From Ascarosepion bandense (taxonomy: Eukaryota; Mollusca; Cephalopoda; Sepiida; Sepiidae), in the NCBI GenBank assembly GCA_037127315.1, contig JBBBDQ010000330.1, positions 5,463,501-5,527,500 of the forward strand: a DNA stretch of 64,000 bases, given 5' to 3'. The position numbers were made by a program, and so were the translations under genes. Shown here one piece after another: positions 33,491 through 44,500 of this stretch; position 1 is the stretch's first letter; each line of letters starts with the position of its first letter. The notes under the pieces are model-generated. The model saw only the letters and a list, made by a program, of their open reading frames with translations. It did not search any database and was not told the DNA's origin.

Positions 33491-33501
33491 TGGGAGTGGG
33501 G
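33491..33501 (+). promoter_or_regulatory. Polypurine tract of the LTR element
   Basis: TGGGAGTGGGG immediately upstream of the 3' LTR start at 33502. In this class it primes plus-strand DNA synthesis. Confidence 0.7.
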
Positions 33502-33714
33502 TGTCATGGTGGCATCACCCATCAAATGGAGTGAACTCTTCCAGCCATTACATATACTCCTCCTCACAAGAGGTGGTGGCAGAGATAGAGGAGAGATAGT
33601 GAGTAGCTTGGAGAATGACCATTGCGAGTTCCAGTTGAAGAATTTAATTATAGTATTACTACCTAACCTGTATCATTGTTCTACTAATAAATTTTCAAGT
33701 ATTGTATTTTACTG

Positions 33715-33770
<56 letters not shown>

Positions 33771-33828
33771 ATTTTCTGTTTTGGTTGTTGTATTATTTCT
33801 TGCTGCACTCATAATCGGGTCCATGACA
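33502..33828 (+). repeat. 3' LTR, 327 bp
   Basis: TGTCATGG to CCATGACA, with a TA microsatellite (33719-33764) expanded inside it. AATAAA at about 33689-33694 is a candidate polyadenylation signal. It is flanked on the right by the target duplication ACTAT. Confidence 0.88.
33719..33764. repeat. (TA)n microsatellite
   Basis: Uninterrupted AT run inside the 3' LTR. Confidence 0.95.
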
Positions 33829-34099
33829 ACTATCTTAGAAGAAAGTTCATTAAAGCATTTAACATTGAAGTATATATATATATATATATATATTTGTTAA
33901 ACTGGGGAACTTTGGTAAAACAAAATATGAACTTCAGAGGCATGCCAAAAGGATAGAAAGTGTATATTCTGGATTCCCTCACAAGAATTTTTAATAGACT
34001 ATTCTTGGTGAAGTATGATCTTCATATAAAACTAACAAGTTATTAATGATTAAAACTATTATATTATACACAGTCTAACTTCTTTAATTTGCGTGGGAC

Positions 34100-34740
34100 T
34101 AGGCCACTTTTTTCTTTTTTAATCATTTCACCCCAAGCAAGGCTGAACTGCCACTAGTGTGCAGTGGCTTACAGTGAGAGAAAAGACTGGATACAGAGAA
34201 TATTGAAGAAATGATGAATGATATTCAAGAAGATAGAAGATGTCAATTGATGCTGCATTTGAATTTTTGGAGATTGTAGCTATGAGGGAAACAAGTAAAC
34301 AGAAGGGAGTTACACAGGCGAGAAGTGCAAGAAAAGAAACTGTTCAAGTAGAAATGGTAGTTACATTTAACTATTTCAGTGGTGAAAGGGTGGCGCCTAG
34401 ATGCCAATCTATTAGTACATGTAAATTCATGTGGTTGGGGCACCAGGGGAAAAAGCTTGTCAGAGTAGTTGCCATGAAAATATTTGTAGAAAAGACAGAA
34501 GGAAGCCACATCTTGGCGATGAAAAAGTGACTGAAGTTGAGATGCCAAGTCAGGATCGTTTACATTGCAGATCTTTCTTTGGATTTTGTCAAGAACCTCA
34601 AGAAGAATAGTAGGAGCACCCAACCAGATATGGCAACAGTATTCAATGCACAGACAAATGGTATAGTTCTAAATATAAAAGATGGATCACGACAAGAAAA
34701 ATATTCTGGCCTGACACAGAGACCCAACTTTGCTAGTTGT
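34100..34740 (-). pseudogene. Jockey/CR1-type LINE, ORF2 C-terminus and 3' UTR
   Basis: Minus-strand open frame 34623-34243 (126 codons) is a well preserved LINE C-terminus: L-E-V-L-D-K-I-Q-R-K-I-C-N, then L-F-Y-K-Y-F-H-G-N, P-H-E-F-T-C, R-H-P-F-T, and C-N-S-L-L-F-T-C-F-P. The 3' UTR follows to the terminal word at 34117-34160 (complement of CTTGCTTGGGGTGAAATGAT). This region lies after the reverse transcriptase and has no assigned catalytic role. 5' truncated, as most LINE insertions are. Confidence 0.75.
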
Positions 34741-36170
34741 AGATGCAGCTAATTTTATGCACAGTATGACCTTGTATGCTTGGGACTAGGCCACTACCAA
34801 ACTGCAGAAAAAAAAAATGAATGACAGAACTCACCCCTAAAAAAAAAATGAATCTATGGAAAAATAGTCTTGTCAGGTCATTCCACATATATATTGTTGT
34901 GTTAGCTTAAAACAGGAAATATAAAATGCTTCCAAACAAGGTTTTTATTGTTTCATGCAATAATCTCAACTTTTCAGGCATAGATAAGGATTTATATTTG
35001 TACTTCTAACTTCTGGCACTATCCTCTGCATCTCCTGCTCTTTTCAGTCACATACTTGCATACTATTCAGCCACAAGAGACATCATAGCAAGGCAAGGCT
35101 TAATTACCCTTGTTAAGAAATGCATATCTCTTGTTGGGAACTTTTGATCCCTGTATCTGCTTAGATTATATAATTTCTATTTGAAATCCACCTGAGTATT
35201 TTTCTGACTGAAAATAGTAAATTTAATCATTTAATTTTTAATTAAAGGTAAAATGAAAATTTCAAGAAAGATTTTCGTTTATCAAAATTCACTTTTAAAC
35301 TTAGGTATCGAAAATTAGTGGTGGTACCTAAAGGTTTATTATCTCTTTTTTAGTTTTTAATATGTAAATTATATATTATAGGCCTTAGCTTCATTTAGGC
35401 AAATTATATAATATAATTTATACAAATGAAGCAAAGTCCTCATTTATTTGTTTTAATAATTTCAGAAATATTTTTTTTAACTTATCTATTCTTTTGTTAT
35501 CCAACTTGAACAGATTAATAGAAGTGGCATTATCTTATATATTGTTTACTCAACTGACACTTCCTTGCACCACTGACATCAGTCACTTTGAAGTAAGGCT
35601 TTCTGGTTGGTGGTGGATGCAAGTAGAGGTACTCTTTCATTTTTTTTTTCTTTTTCTCTCTTTTTATCTTTATTCTTTCTCTGTTTCTTTTCTTCTCTTT
35701 TCTTTTTCTCTTTATTCTTTCTCTCTGTCTTTCTTGCTTTCTCTCTTTTTTCTTCTCCTTTCTGATATTACTTTTGAGTGGCTACTCACCTGTTTATTTT
35801 CAGATAATATCACTAAAGACTCTACATTTGCAGGTGTTGAATTGGAGCAGGGGGGGTGAAGAGTTTTTTTTATTTTTATTATTTTTTTTTTTCATTACAG
35901 AACTAGAAACTTTCAAATGTTTGTAATGAAGCCGAAAATGAATTACTCAATATCCATTACTTTGTGCTTGTTAGCTTAGCTCAGGATTTAGAGAAAATAA
36001 AACAAAAGTTTGAGGCTTTAATTGAAGCCATCATCTTGTTAAATGACTAAAAGACTGAAACCCATGCCATTAGAAAAAAATGAGAAATCCAATCAAGTTA
36101 TACATTTTTGTGACTTTTAAATATGGTTCAAATGATAAAAAGTGCTTTTAAATACCTGTATCTCTCTCAA
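34741..36170. other. Mostly unassigned; repeat scrap and pyrimidine tract
   Basis: 35205-35340 matches the start of the 1.5-kb AT-rich repeat in inverse orientation (GGTGGTACCTAAAGG). 35636-35765 is almost pure C/T. The rest has no recognisable element. Confidence 0.5.
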
Positions 36171-36171
36171 G

Positions 36172-36477
36172 GATGTGCGTTGTGGTACAGTGGATATCGG
36201 CTTGGAACAAGAAACCAGGAGCCGAGTTCGAATTCCAGTTGAATCCATTGTATTCACTTACGCGCAAATACCCTCGGGAAAGGTATTAATCCGTCTCTTC
36301 CTTCCAGTTATGGGTTAAATAGCAGGACAGACTGTGTTCTATAGCCTTGGTTAGCAACCAGTCTACCGCAGAAAGCAATGGCAACATACTGCGGGATAAT
36401 CTTCTGCCCAATCAGTCATGTCTCTTTCAAGACATGATCGCCCAAGCGTGTATCACGTATGGCACCTAACTGACTGA
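36172..36477 (+). mobile_element. Major tRNA-derived SINE, full length
   Basis: GGATGTGCGTTGTGGTACAG to ACTGACTG, with tail hairpin. ATCTCTCT before and ATCTTTCT after may be a decayed target duplication. Confidence 0.9.
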
Positions 36478-36579
36478 TCTTTCTCTTAGTCAAAACAAAC
36501 TAACCTGAATTACATGGTATTGTTAAGTTGGTTAATTTTTATTATATGTTAAAAGTTGTTTAGTTATTTCTTTAATTTT

Positions 36580-36665
36580 TATGTGGCCCCAATGAGGATT
36601 GAATCCATTACTCAGTAGTAATGCTCAACCAAACAAGCCTTGACAACTATGGCTCTACAGTACAC
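36580..36665 (-). mobile_element. tRNA-like fragment
   Basis: Reverse of a tRNA-like sequence: AGGATTGAATCCATTA as box B and CAACCAAACAAGCC-type box A. No intact acceptor stem, so a SINE head or tRNA pseudogene. Confidence 0.35.
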
Positions 36666-36879
36666 TGAAGTACGGAAAGTATTTTTGAAGCAGTATTGTT
36701 TATAATTAGGAGATTTTGTTTTGAATAAAAAAATGGAATCTTATTAATTGAAACTGTATGTAAACTTCATTGGAAAGTCACCAATCCATTTTCCTTGAAC
36801 TCTATTCCATTGACGGATATCATGTCAATATTTGTCTATAGTAATTATTTACAGAATTTATATTGTTTACATGGTAACA

Positions 36880-36945
36880 AAGATGAGTACAACAATCTGA
36901 ACAATGTAAATAGTGTAAAAGTAGATATCTTGACATTTGCATTTT
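36880..36945 (+). repeat. CTGAAGA-family tail fragment
   Basis: GGTAACAAAGATGAGTACAA and CTGAACAATGTAAATAGTG words only. Confidence 0.45.
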
Positions 36946-37079
36946 ATAACTTATTTAAAGAGTGAATTAATGAGAACTTTGGCAAACCACTCTCCCATAA
37001 CTACACAAAGACTATATTATGCAGAAAAAATATATTTTTTTGGTAAAACTAGCAAAGTTATGTGGGTATAACCCACAGA

Positions 37080-37200
37080 TTTGTAGATACATTATCATTC
37101 AATTCATACTCCTCTCCAGTCTTTTGAACAGGAGCAGTTTATTCTTTGTTCCCTGATCCTTCTAAAATCTTCTTCAGCTCTGTACTCATAATACTTGTTC
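37080..37200 (+). repeat. LINE 3' UTR fragment
   Basis: TTTTGAACAGGAGCAGTTTA and TTCTTTGTTCCCTGAT words match the 3' UTR pieces at 46095 and, inverted, at 51040-51090. Confidence 0.45.
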
Positions 37201-37484
37201 TTTCTTATGCTAATCTTATACAATGCCATGGAGTAACCCCCTACTTTGAGTGGCTCTTGAGCCCTTGCATTGGGTGAAGATTATTAAAAAAAAACTGATG
37301 TTTATTAAATGCAGTGATCTACAGAACTTGCATCCTTTTTTTTTTTTTTACAAAAACGAGGATTTAAAGAAAACATTAATTCTTTAAATCTAAGTTTTAT
37401 TATCATTTTTGTTTCATGAGGAATCTGGACTACCTAAAACATTTTGTGTCATTTCTTAGAATAAATGTACCCTCCCACCTCTCT

Positions 37485-37930
37485 TCTTCTTCTATGTGCC
37501 CTGTCCTTTCAGGACATAGGCAATCATGGCTTTCCACGTTTTCCTATCCCTGGTGGCTCTGAGCACGCCTTCTCCTGTTACACCGTGCAATCCTCGTTCT
37601 GTCATTCACCTGATTAGGTCCTTTCAATATGTTATACATTGCTTTCCCCTGTCTCATTTTCCCTCTATCTGGCCTGTTAGTATCAGGTTCTCCAGGCTCT
37701 CCTTCCTTATTGCATGTCCCAGGAACTTCAGCTGTCTCTTCCTGATGCTCAGTATTAATTTCCTTTTTGTTTCCATCATTTCCACGACCTCATCATTGCT
37801 CACATGCTTGATCCATGATATTCGCAGTATCCTTCTGTAGAACCACATTTCAGTTGCTTCAAGTTTTTCCTTCATCTTTGATGGTATTGTCCAGCATTCA
37901 CTGCCATACTTTTCTAGTTCTCTTTAAAAA
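37485..37930 (-). pseudogene. RTE-like LINE, C-terminus of ORF2 relic
   Basis: Minus-strand frame gives the clearest start of this block: L-E-A-T-E-M-W-F-Y-R-R-I-L-R-I-S-W, H-V-S-N-D-E-V, T-K-R-K-L-I-L-S-I-R-K-R-Q-L, F-L-G-H-A-I-R-K-E, L-I-L-T-G-Q-I-E-G-K. These are the terminal blocks of endonuclease/reverse-transcriptase LINEs. No catalytic part of the reverse transcriptase is present. Same family as 46480-46990. Confidence 0.7.
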
Positions 37931-38197
37931 GTTATCCATGGTTTTTGGAAAAATATAATAAAGTCAATGACAGATCTGGAGTATTAATATGGTGCACAAG
38001 CTTAGAAACTCAGTGCCTGGAACATTTTTAGTGGTGATCATGGGTAAGTAAAAATAGTTTCTGTTAATTAATGACTGACTTTTTTCCCCACAATTTTCTG
38101 TATACCTCTTCCAATTGTTGGTAGTAAACATTGTTTATAATATTCTTTATTTGTGTGGGGGAAAATTGTAATTTAACCTACCCTAATCCTTTGCTAC

Positions 38198-38488
38198 GGA
38201 TGTGCGTTGTGGTGTATTGGATATCAGCTTGGAACGAGAAATCGGGGAGCCGAGTTCGAATTCCAGCTGAATTCATTGCATTCACTTATGCGCAAATACC
38301 CTTGGGAAAGGTTAATCCGTCTATTCCTTCCAGTTATGAGTTAAATAACAGGACAGATTGGGTTCTGCGGTAGTCTACTGCAGAAAGCAATGGCAACCTA
38401 CTGCAGGATAATCTTCTGCCCAGTCAGTCATGTCTCTTTCGAGACATGATTGCCCAAGCGTGTATCACGTATGGCACATAACTGACTG
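38198..38488 (+). mobile_element. Major tRNA-derived SINE with target duplication
   Basis: Starts GGATGTGCGTTGTGGTGTAT, ends ACTGACTG. AATCCTTTGCT precedes it (38185-38195) and directly follows it (38489-38499), an 11-bp target-site duplication. A short internal deletion removes the GCCTTGGTTGGCAAC region near 38370. Confidence 0.93.
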
Positions 38489-38730
38489 AATCCTTTGCTG
38501 GTATAATATTAGCTTTGGTAAATGATTTGGCAATACAACACTTTTCTTTTTTTCTTTCTATCTTAACTTACCAAGGTTTGTTAAAAATTTCTCAGTCTGT
38601 TTCAGAAAAGATTAAAAAAAACTGGATCTTTTCTGTTAATTGACCCCAAATAATGTAAAGTTATTTATTGCACAAATTAATTCACACCAAGAAATTGTAA
38701 ATTTAAATCAAAGTTTGTTCTTATATTAAC

Positions 38731-39228
38731 CTAGCAGTATAGCCTGGCGTTGCTCAGGTGTAATGAAAGCTTTAAAACTAATCCATGGTCCTGGAGCTCA
38801 AACTCAGCCTAAAGAATATTTGTGTGAAGTTTGGTGAGAATCGGATAAAAATTGTTGATTTTTATAAAGGACATACAGACAAATAAACAGACACATACAC
38901 CTTTTATATATATATATATATATATATATTATCGATTTTCTGCACTATTGTAAGAACTGCAACCTTGAAACTTCTGAATATCATTTCTTATGTCTTTGTC
39001 TATGAGTGTATCAAATTTGATTAAAATTGGACCACAACTTCTATAACCCGATTTTTTTCAGTTATCAATTTTCGATATTTATCGGGTGTACCTTAACACA
39101 AAACCTAGCTAAGAACACTTGCAGACACTTATAGTGCAACTGTGTAAATTTTCAAGAAAATCGGTTCAGCCGTTTCAGAGTCAGGTAATGGACACACACA
39201 CACACACACACACAGACACACACACACA
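38731..39228 (+). mobile_element. 0.5-kb LINE-tail-like repeat, copy 4
   Basis: CTAGCAGTATAGCCTGGCGT start, internal TA run at 38905-38930, AAAATCGGTTCAGCCGTTTC near 39158, ending in a CA microsatellite. Confidence 0.8.
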
Positions 39229-39234
39229 GCAAGA

Positions 39235-39430
39235 ATGAGAAAATAGAAAGTTGAGATCAAATTCCATCCAAGTTCATTAAATTCACTTACATGCAAATGC
39301 CCATGACAAATGTAAAAAATCCATATCTTCTCTCTCCTATGAATTAAATAGCAGTACAAACTAAGTTCTGTAGCCTTGGTTGGCAACAGGTCTAAAATTA
39401 CCCATCTTTCAGTAAGTCTGTGCCACTTGT
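39235..39430 (+). mobile_element. Diverged SINE fragment
   Basis: Body words of the major SINE: TTCACTTACATGCAAATGCCC, here cut at 20, ATTAAATAGCAGTACAAACT, CCTTGGTTGGCAACAGGTC. Head is replaced by the preceding CA repeat. Confidence 0.6.
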
Positions 39431-39439
39431 GTATCTACC

Positions 39440-40430
39440 TATGAAAATTCACAGTGATTGAAATTCTTCGGTTGTGTGAGTTGTACTCTGCTGAAGGCAG
39501 AGAATGAGTTTACTTTTTTGAACAGATAAAAAACTGATTAGATCAGGGTTTGTTACAACTAACTCATTTCATTACAGTTTCTTTTTTATTTATATATTTA
39601 TTGCTTCATTCTAGTTATTTTAATGACCATGAAAGTTTTATATTCAGTTTAGTCAACCATGAAGGTTGCTGCTATCTCTTCACATGATTACTTTCAAGCT
39701 TCATTGATTTTATTTTCTCTTGTGCTTCTATATGGTAAGCATTCATGCATATCAAATATTTTTGTTTCATGTTTTGTTTTCTTGACATCATAGGCTTTCT
39801 TTCTTCTTTTTCCTTCTTTTTTTCTTTTCTTTTTTTTTCCATTTATTTTCTGATTTACATTCATATTTTGGAATCTTTTTCTTCATTTTTTTAATTTTTT
39901 TGTTTTATGATTTTTTTTATACCAACAAAATATGTTGTCCATGAAAAACAAACTGAAAGAGCTTTTTGACAAAGCCAAACCGGGTGGCAATTTGCAATTT
40001 TTTAGAGGTTGGACTTTTTAAAAAATTTTTTTAAAAATGTTGTTTTAAAATCTATATATACAATTTTGATAAGTTTATTAATACAGAGAAAAAATTAAAT
40101 TTTACATATTTATCAAGCATTTAAAGGAAAACATTGCAAATCTTTATCAATATAAAAAAAATGATATCTTTAAATTATTAAATTTAAATAAAAAAATCTA
40201 AAACAAAATCTTGTTAAAATTTTTATTAAAGAACCAGGAAAATTAATCTAAATTTACTTAAATGTAAATGTTCTTCATATGTTTCAGCATTAAACAACCT
40301 AAAATGGTTGATAAAACACATGTCAATCAATAAATATTTTATTTTTACAATTTAAATGACAGGATCATTTAAATATAGATAAATTATAAAGAATTAATAA
40401 TTTATTTTTTTACTTTTTTAAAATCCAACA
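39440..40430. other. No supported feature
   Basis: T-rich stretch (39780-39920) and AT-rich sequence without recognisable element. Confidence 0.4.
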
Positions 40431-40436
40431 TATTTT

Positions 40437-40665
40437 TATTAATTCAAACATTATCTGTAGTAGATACCCATATTTGAGTCAATACACCATTTTATTTTAG
40501 ACAGTATTTATTTTGTTTACCAGCCTGCTTACCCCAAAAAACTTAAAAAAAACAAAAAAGAAATATGCCTGCCAACAGGATTTGAACTTGTGTCTTCCTT
40601 TGTAGAAGAAACCACTGTCTAATCTGACATGCTTTAACTGCTCAGCTATGAAGAACTTCACAGTT
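40437..40665 (-). mobile_element. tRNA-derived SINE, fourth family, near full length
   Basis: Minus strand: box-A-like TAGCTGAGCAGTTAAAGCAT at 40647-40628, box-B-like AAGTTCAAATCCTG at 40589-40576, and a tail with TTGACTCAAATATGGGTATC in reverse at about 40465-40484. The clearest copy of this family. Confidence 0.7.
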
Positions 40666-40684
40666 TTGCAAGGTTCTATTTTCT

Positions 40685-40815
40685 GTTAAGGAAATAAAAA
40701 TGAAAAGGAAATTTATGTTTAACATCAAGAAGAGACAATTGAAGTTTCTGAGACACATAATGAGGAAGGAAGGCTTGGAAAATTTGATATTCACAGGGTG
40801 GATAATGGGAAACAA
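40685..40815 (+). pseudogene. RTE-like LINE fragment
   Basis: Plus-strand frame K-R-K-F-M-F-N-I-K-K-R-Q-L-K-F-L-R-H, then M-R-K-E-G-L-E-N-L-I-F-T-G: the same C-terminal block as 37485-37930, opposite orientation. Confidence 0.65.
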
Positions 40816-40889
40816 AATCAGATATACCATTTTATCCAAGCAGATATACCATATTGAGAAAATCTGAACAAGTGAGTATGCTTTAAAGG

Positions 40890-41075
40890 CAAATAGAACC
40901 TTGCTTAATTTTGAAACTCTTCATGGTGGTTTCTCTTGCAAAGGAGGACACAGTTTCTTTAATAAGTCTTATTGAGTGTGAAATCCAGTAGACAAAATAA
41001 ATACCATTTAAAATAAAACAGTGTCTTCTCAAATATGAGCATCCATTCAAATTAAAGTTTGAATAAAAGAATGTC
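40890..41075 (+). mobile_element. SINE fourth-family fragment
   Basis: GGTTTCTCTTGCAAAGGAGG, AGTGTCTTCTCAAATATGAG and GCATCCATTCAAATTAAAG, inverse of 40437-40665. A GAACAAGTGAGT(A/G)TGCTTTAA word occurs at both 40867 and 41162. Confidence 0.55.
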
Positions 41076-41283
41076 AGATAAAAAAAAATCTATTCTTTAG
41101 AAATTGTTTTGTTTACATTTTAGATACGAAATTGGGCAAATATGCTATTTCAAAAATATCTGAACAAGTGAGTGTGCTTTAAAGGCAAATAGGATCTTGC
41201 TTGATTGCTTCAGCCCAGATCTTTTTTGCTCTAACCCATACATTTTTCCTTCTGGTTTGTATACAATTTATCATTTTTGTTTT

Positions 41284-42110
41284 CTTTAATTGGTATCACC
41301 CCATGCAAGTCAGCAAAATCACTAAGACACAAGGGGTTACAGGGTGTGGAAGAATTTTTTTTTTCTATAATCATTTCACTATAAGCAAGGCATAAATGCC
41401 ACTGATTTGCAGGGGGGGGGTTACAGTGAGAGAAAAAAGGTACAGGGGGTGTTGAAGAAAAGATAAGAGATGGATGAGAATTAAGTAGATAAAAAGATGG
41501 CAATTGACATTGCATTTAAACTTTTGTAGCTATCAGGAAAGTAAGCAAATGAAAGTGAGTTCTACAAAAGGGGAAGTGTGAGAAAAAAAACTGTTGGAGT
41601 AGAAGAGGCAGTTATATTTAACTATTTTAACAGAAAAAGGGTGGGACTTTGATGCCAATCTAGTAGCACGAGTAAATACGTGTTCAGGGTACTAGTGGTG
41701 GGGGGGGAACTCATCAGAGCAGTTTTCAAGAAAATACAGAGGCAGAGGGAAGCCATGTCACATCGATGAGAAAGTGACTGAAGGTGAGCTGTCAAGTAAG
41801 GATTGATTATATTACAGATCCTTCTTTGGATTTTGTTGAGAACCTCAAGATGAATAGCAGGAGCATCCAACCAGATATGTATTAAGAACAGAAGTATTAA
41901 TAATTAGCTAGAAGAGAAAAGAGCAATCAGTAGGAAAATAAATAGTGATTGACATTGCATTTAAATTTTTGCAAATTAAAGTTGTCTGGAAAAAATAGCT
42001 GGAAGGAAGTTCCTCAAACAAAAAGTGTGAGAAAAGAATATAGAATTTACAGCTAAATCTAACCAGCTTAGCTTTAAATTGATGAGATGTTGATGCCAAT
42101 TTAGTCTTTT
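41284..42110 (-). pseudogene. Three stacked jockey/CR1-type LINE 3' fragments
   Basis: Same orientation. 41284-41345 has only the terminal word (complement of CTTGCATGGGGTGATACC). 41360-41890 runs from a second terminal word through the C-terminus (minus-strand H-L-E-V-L-N-K-I-Q-R-R-I-C-N near 41840, and L-Q-S-L-S-H-R). 41890-42110 is a third piece restarting at GACATTGCATTTAAATTTTT. Repeated insertion of one 5'-truncated family into its own tail explains the stack. Confidence 0.6.
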
Positions 42111-42470
42111 TCTTCATGTGCTGTGTCCCTTCAGGATGTAAGCAATCATGGACTTCCACTTAGCCCTTTATCTTGTTACTCTCAATGTTTTTCCTCTTGG
42201 TATCTCTCCCAAAGCCCGCTCCACTATCTATTGGCTCAAGCCTATCAAATATGTCTCATGCTGCTTTTCTCTGTCTCTCTTTCTGTGCCTTTTCTTCCTC
42301 CTTGAGGAGATTGTTGAATATTCACTGTCATACAGAAAGACAGATATCACATAACAGTCCAGCACTCTTTTCTTTGTTTCCAATAAGATTGTCCTGTCAC
42401 TCAGTACTCTGGTTAGCTCTTGAAATGAGTTTTCCAGTTTTGTCGGAAACATGCATCTGACCATAGTAGG
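42110..42470 (-). pseudogene. RTE-like LINE fragment
   Basis: Opens with CCCTTCAGGATGTAAGCAAT and contains the complement of the S-x-W-M-A-E region (TTGGCTCAAGCCTATCAAAT). The middle is deleted relative to 46480-46990, and a stretch coding S-E-Y-S-T-I, D-C-Y-V-I-S and T-R-V-L-S-D-R on the minus strand is retained from further upstream in the protein. Confidence 0.55.
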
Positions 42471-42484
42471 TGCCTTTTTGCCTC

Positions 42485-44325
42485 TGCTTGTAATCAGTGC
42501 AAGAGGATCCTGAATGATGCTAAGCTGTTGTTTGCTGAAAGAATGAAACCGCGTATAGCATCTCACAAGTTTGACTCCAAAGACTGCTGGCGGCTTTGTA
42601 AAAATGTGTTAAATAACAGCAAACCCTCAATCCCTCCTTTAGTCAATGAATTTGTGGTCCTCGCATCTTCAGTGGATAAAGCTGAATGCTTTGCTCACTG
42701 ATTCTCCACCAACTTGACATTTGTTTCATCTGGGGTATCCGCACCCAACTTCCCACCTTGAACCTAGAACTGAGGATGAACTTAGTGATGTTCACATTAC
42801 TCCCTTGCTAGTCTCTAACATAATTTCAAAGCTTGACCCCCATAAGGTGAGCGGAAGTGACTGAATCCCAATCATTGTCCTGAAGAAATGCGCCTCTGAA
42901 CTCTCCTCTGTCCTCTCCAAACACTACAATTACTGCCTCGCTGTTTCTTGCCTCACTGTCTGCTGGAATCCTGTATTTAAGAATGCTGAAGAACCCTCAG
43001 ACCCCTCCAATTATCATCCTATCAGCTAACTAACGATTTTTGGCAAAGTGCTTGAGGCTATTATTAATGCTAAAGTTGTTCAACATCTGACAGCCCATGG
43101 CCTCTTCTCTGATAAACAGTATGTTTCCACTTCACTAGGTCTGCTGCTGATATGTTAATGACAATCACAGAGTATATATACCAGGCTCTCGATAAGAACG
43201 GCAAAGCTCGAGCTGTTGCACTAGATATCTCCAAAGCTTTTGACAGTCTGGCATGCTAGCCTTTTATGCAAGCTACATGGCTATGGTATAACAGGACGAT
43301 TGTTTGATCTAATCCAGTTTTTCCTTTCAAATTGCATAATGAAGGTAGTATTGAATGGGCATGCTTCCAGATACTATCATACAAACATGGGTGTCCCTCA
43401 AGGCTCTATTCTAGGTCCTACGCTTTTTCTGATCTTTATCAATGATCTTTCTGATGCAATCAAATTCTGTGTAGGTATTTATGCTGACAACACAACAATT
43501 TACTCCTGCCTCGATAAGAAATCTGCCGATGTTGACAAAATAAATTTGGCTGCTTAGCTTACAAAGGATCTCCAGTCTGGACTGGGGTAAGAAATGGCTT
43601 GTAAATTTTAATGCTTCTAAAATGAAGCTGCTATCATTTGACCACCATAGATAACCACTTCTTCCTCTCATCTGATTGAATCAGGCTAGTCTTCCTGAAA
43701 GCAAATCACTGCACCTTTTAGGTTTAAATCTATCAGTTGACCTCAAGTGGAATGACTACATTGAATCCATAACTAAATCTGCTACTCAGAAGGTTGGTTC
43801 CCTTTGTAGGGCTAGGAAGTTTTTCTCATCTAAATGATAAAATATCTACAAATACTTTCACAGCTTATGTTCTGATGAGTTTACTTCCCTGTTGCCCCCT
43901 CTTCATGAATTTACTCAAGCTACTTCACTAGCAACTAGGTCCCACCCTTTCACAGTGAAACCGATCAAATATAAATACAATTTCTACTCTAGCAGTTTCT
44001 TCACTTGCACTTACTGCCTGTGGAATTCCCTTCCATATACTTGCTTCCCTGAAAACTACAATCTCCAAGAATTTAAATATAAAGTCAATTACCATCTCTT
44101 ATCTTCTTGACTCACATCCTTTCCTTGACAACCCTTGTATCATTTTCTTTTTCCTTTACACTCCACTCTCATGCAGTTCTCTTCACACCTGTATTCTCAT
44201 CCTGTTCTTACTCATTCTCTGACTCTCCTGTAACTTGTTCCTCTTTCTCATCTCACCTCTTCTGTAGCCTCCTGTGCACCAGTGGAAGTTCTGCCTTGCT
44301 TGGGATGAAATGACTAAAAAAGAAA
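42485..44325 (+). pseudogene. Jockey/CR1-type LINE reverse transcriptase relic
   Basis: Longest LINE piece here. Plus-strand blocks: K-R-I-L-N-D-A-K-L-L-F-A (42490), S-K-L-D-P-H-K-V-S-G (42830), P-S-N-Y-H-P-I-S (43000), D-I-S-K-A-F-D (43222), then the open frame 43240-43557 with G-V-P-Q-G-S-I-L-G-P and F-I-N-D-L-S. The catalytic Y-A-D-D box reads Y-A-D-N (43480-43491), so the second aspartate is lost. The thumb and C-terminal part follow (R-S-H-P-F-T, N-S-L-P-Y-T-C-F-P, 43892-44110), then the 3' UTR ending GCCTTGCTTGGGATGAAATG near 44290-44310 and an A-rich end. Target-primed insertion would be its mode. Stops and frameshifts make it inactive. No endonuclease domain remains. Confidence 0.8.
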
Positions 44326-44500
44326 TAGCAGAGGCAAAAGACCATATGGGGCAGCAATATTCTAAGCATGGATGAATTGTAGATTTATAGATATGTAAGA
44401 TAGATTCTGGAGAGAAATTCTCTTGCACAACACAGTGAACTAACTTTCTTAGCAGCTGACGTAGCAATATATGGTAGCAATACTCCATTTTTGGTCTAAT
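44326..44500 (-). pseudogene. LINE fragment, opposite orientation
   Basis: Minus-strand frame S-P-E-S-I-L-H-I-Y-K-S-T-I-H-P-C-L-E-Y-C-C, the post-RT block of the jockey/CR1 family, abutting the tail of the preceding LINE head-on. Confidence 0.65.

Larger units (their letters stand above)
29159..33495 (+). pseudogene. gag-pol polyprotein relic of Ty3/Gypsy element
   Basis: Decayed polyprotein of an LTR retrotransposon, which would package, copy and integrate element RNA. Blocks in order: CCHC zinc knuckle C-x2-C-x4-H-x4-C at 29165-29206; after the Tc1 insert the frame resumes with the protease L-D-S-G at 30867-30878; reverse transcriptase fingers and palm at 31070-31760 (Y-Y-P-L-P-S-L, K-I-D-L-S-K-A-Y). 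The Y-x-D-D site reads Y-L-G-N (31453-31464), so both catalytic aspartates are lost. RNase H at 31800-32330 keeps D-M-S-L-Y-G-V-G, T-E-K-K-D-L and the T-D-H motif. Integrase: zinc-finger K-G-C at about 32620, first acidic residue in H-V-D-Y near 32706, then a deletion, then T-D-N-G-T-Q-F and N-G-Q-A-E with the second Asp and the Glu (32786-32960). Numerous stops and frameshifts. Confidence 0.85.
29060..33828 (+). mobile_element. Ty3/Gypsy LTR retrotransposon, deleted, with nested Tc1
   Basis: Bounded by the inverted LTR tips TGTCATGG (29060) and CCATGACA (ends 33828) and by the 5-bp target duplication ACTAT at 29055-29059 and 33829-33833. Those are diagnostic of integrase-mediated insertion, so this is one insertion event. 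Removing the Tc1-like insert leaves about 3.2 kb, short for the group because most of the 5' LTR, the tRNA primer site and most of gag are missing. The surviving order is nucleocapsid zinc knuckle, protease, reverse transcriptase, RNase H, integrase, polypurine tract, 3' LTR, as in Ty3/Gypsy. It sits at the edge of older SINE and LINE fragments. Confidence 0.9.

Noticed and set aside
33302..33814. 170-residue open frame
   Set aside because: Only its first part is the end of the Ty3 pol relic; the rest runs through the polypurine tract, 3' LTR and a TA repeat.
35494..35859. 121-residue hydrophobic open frame with apparent membrane segment
   Set aside because: Encoded largely by a C/T-rich tract; F, L and S runs are a composition effect.
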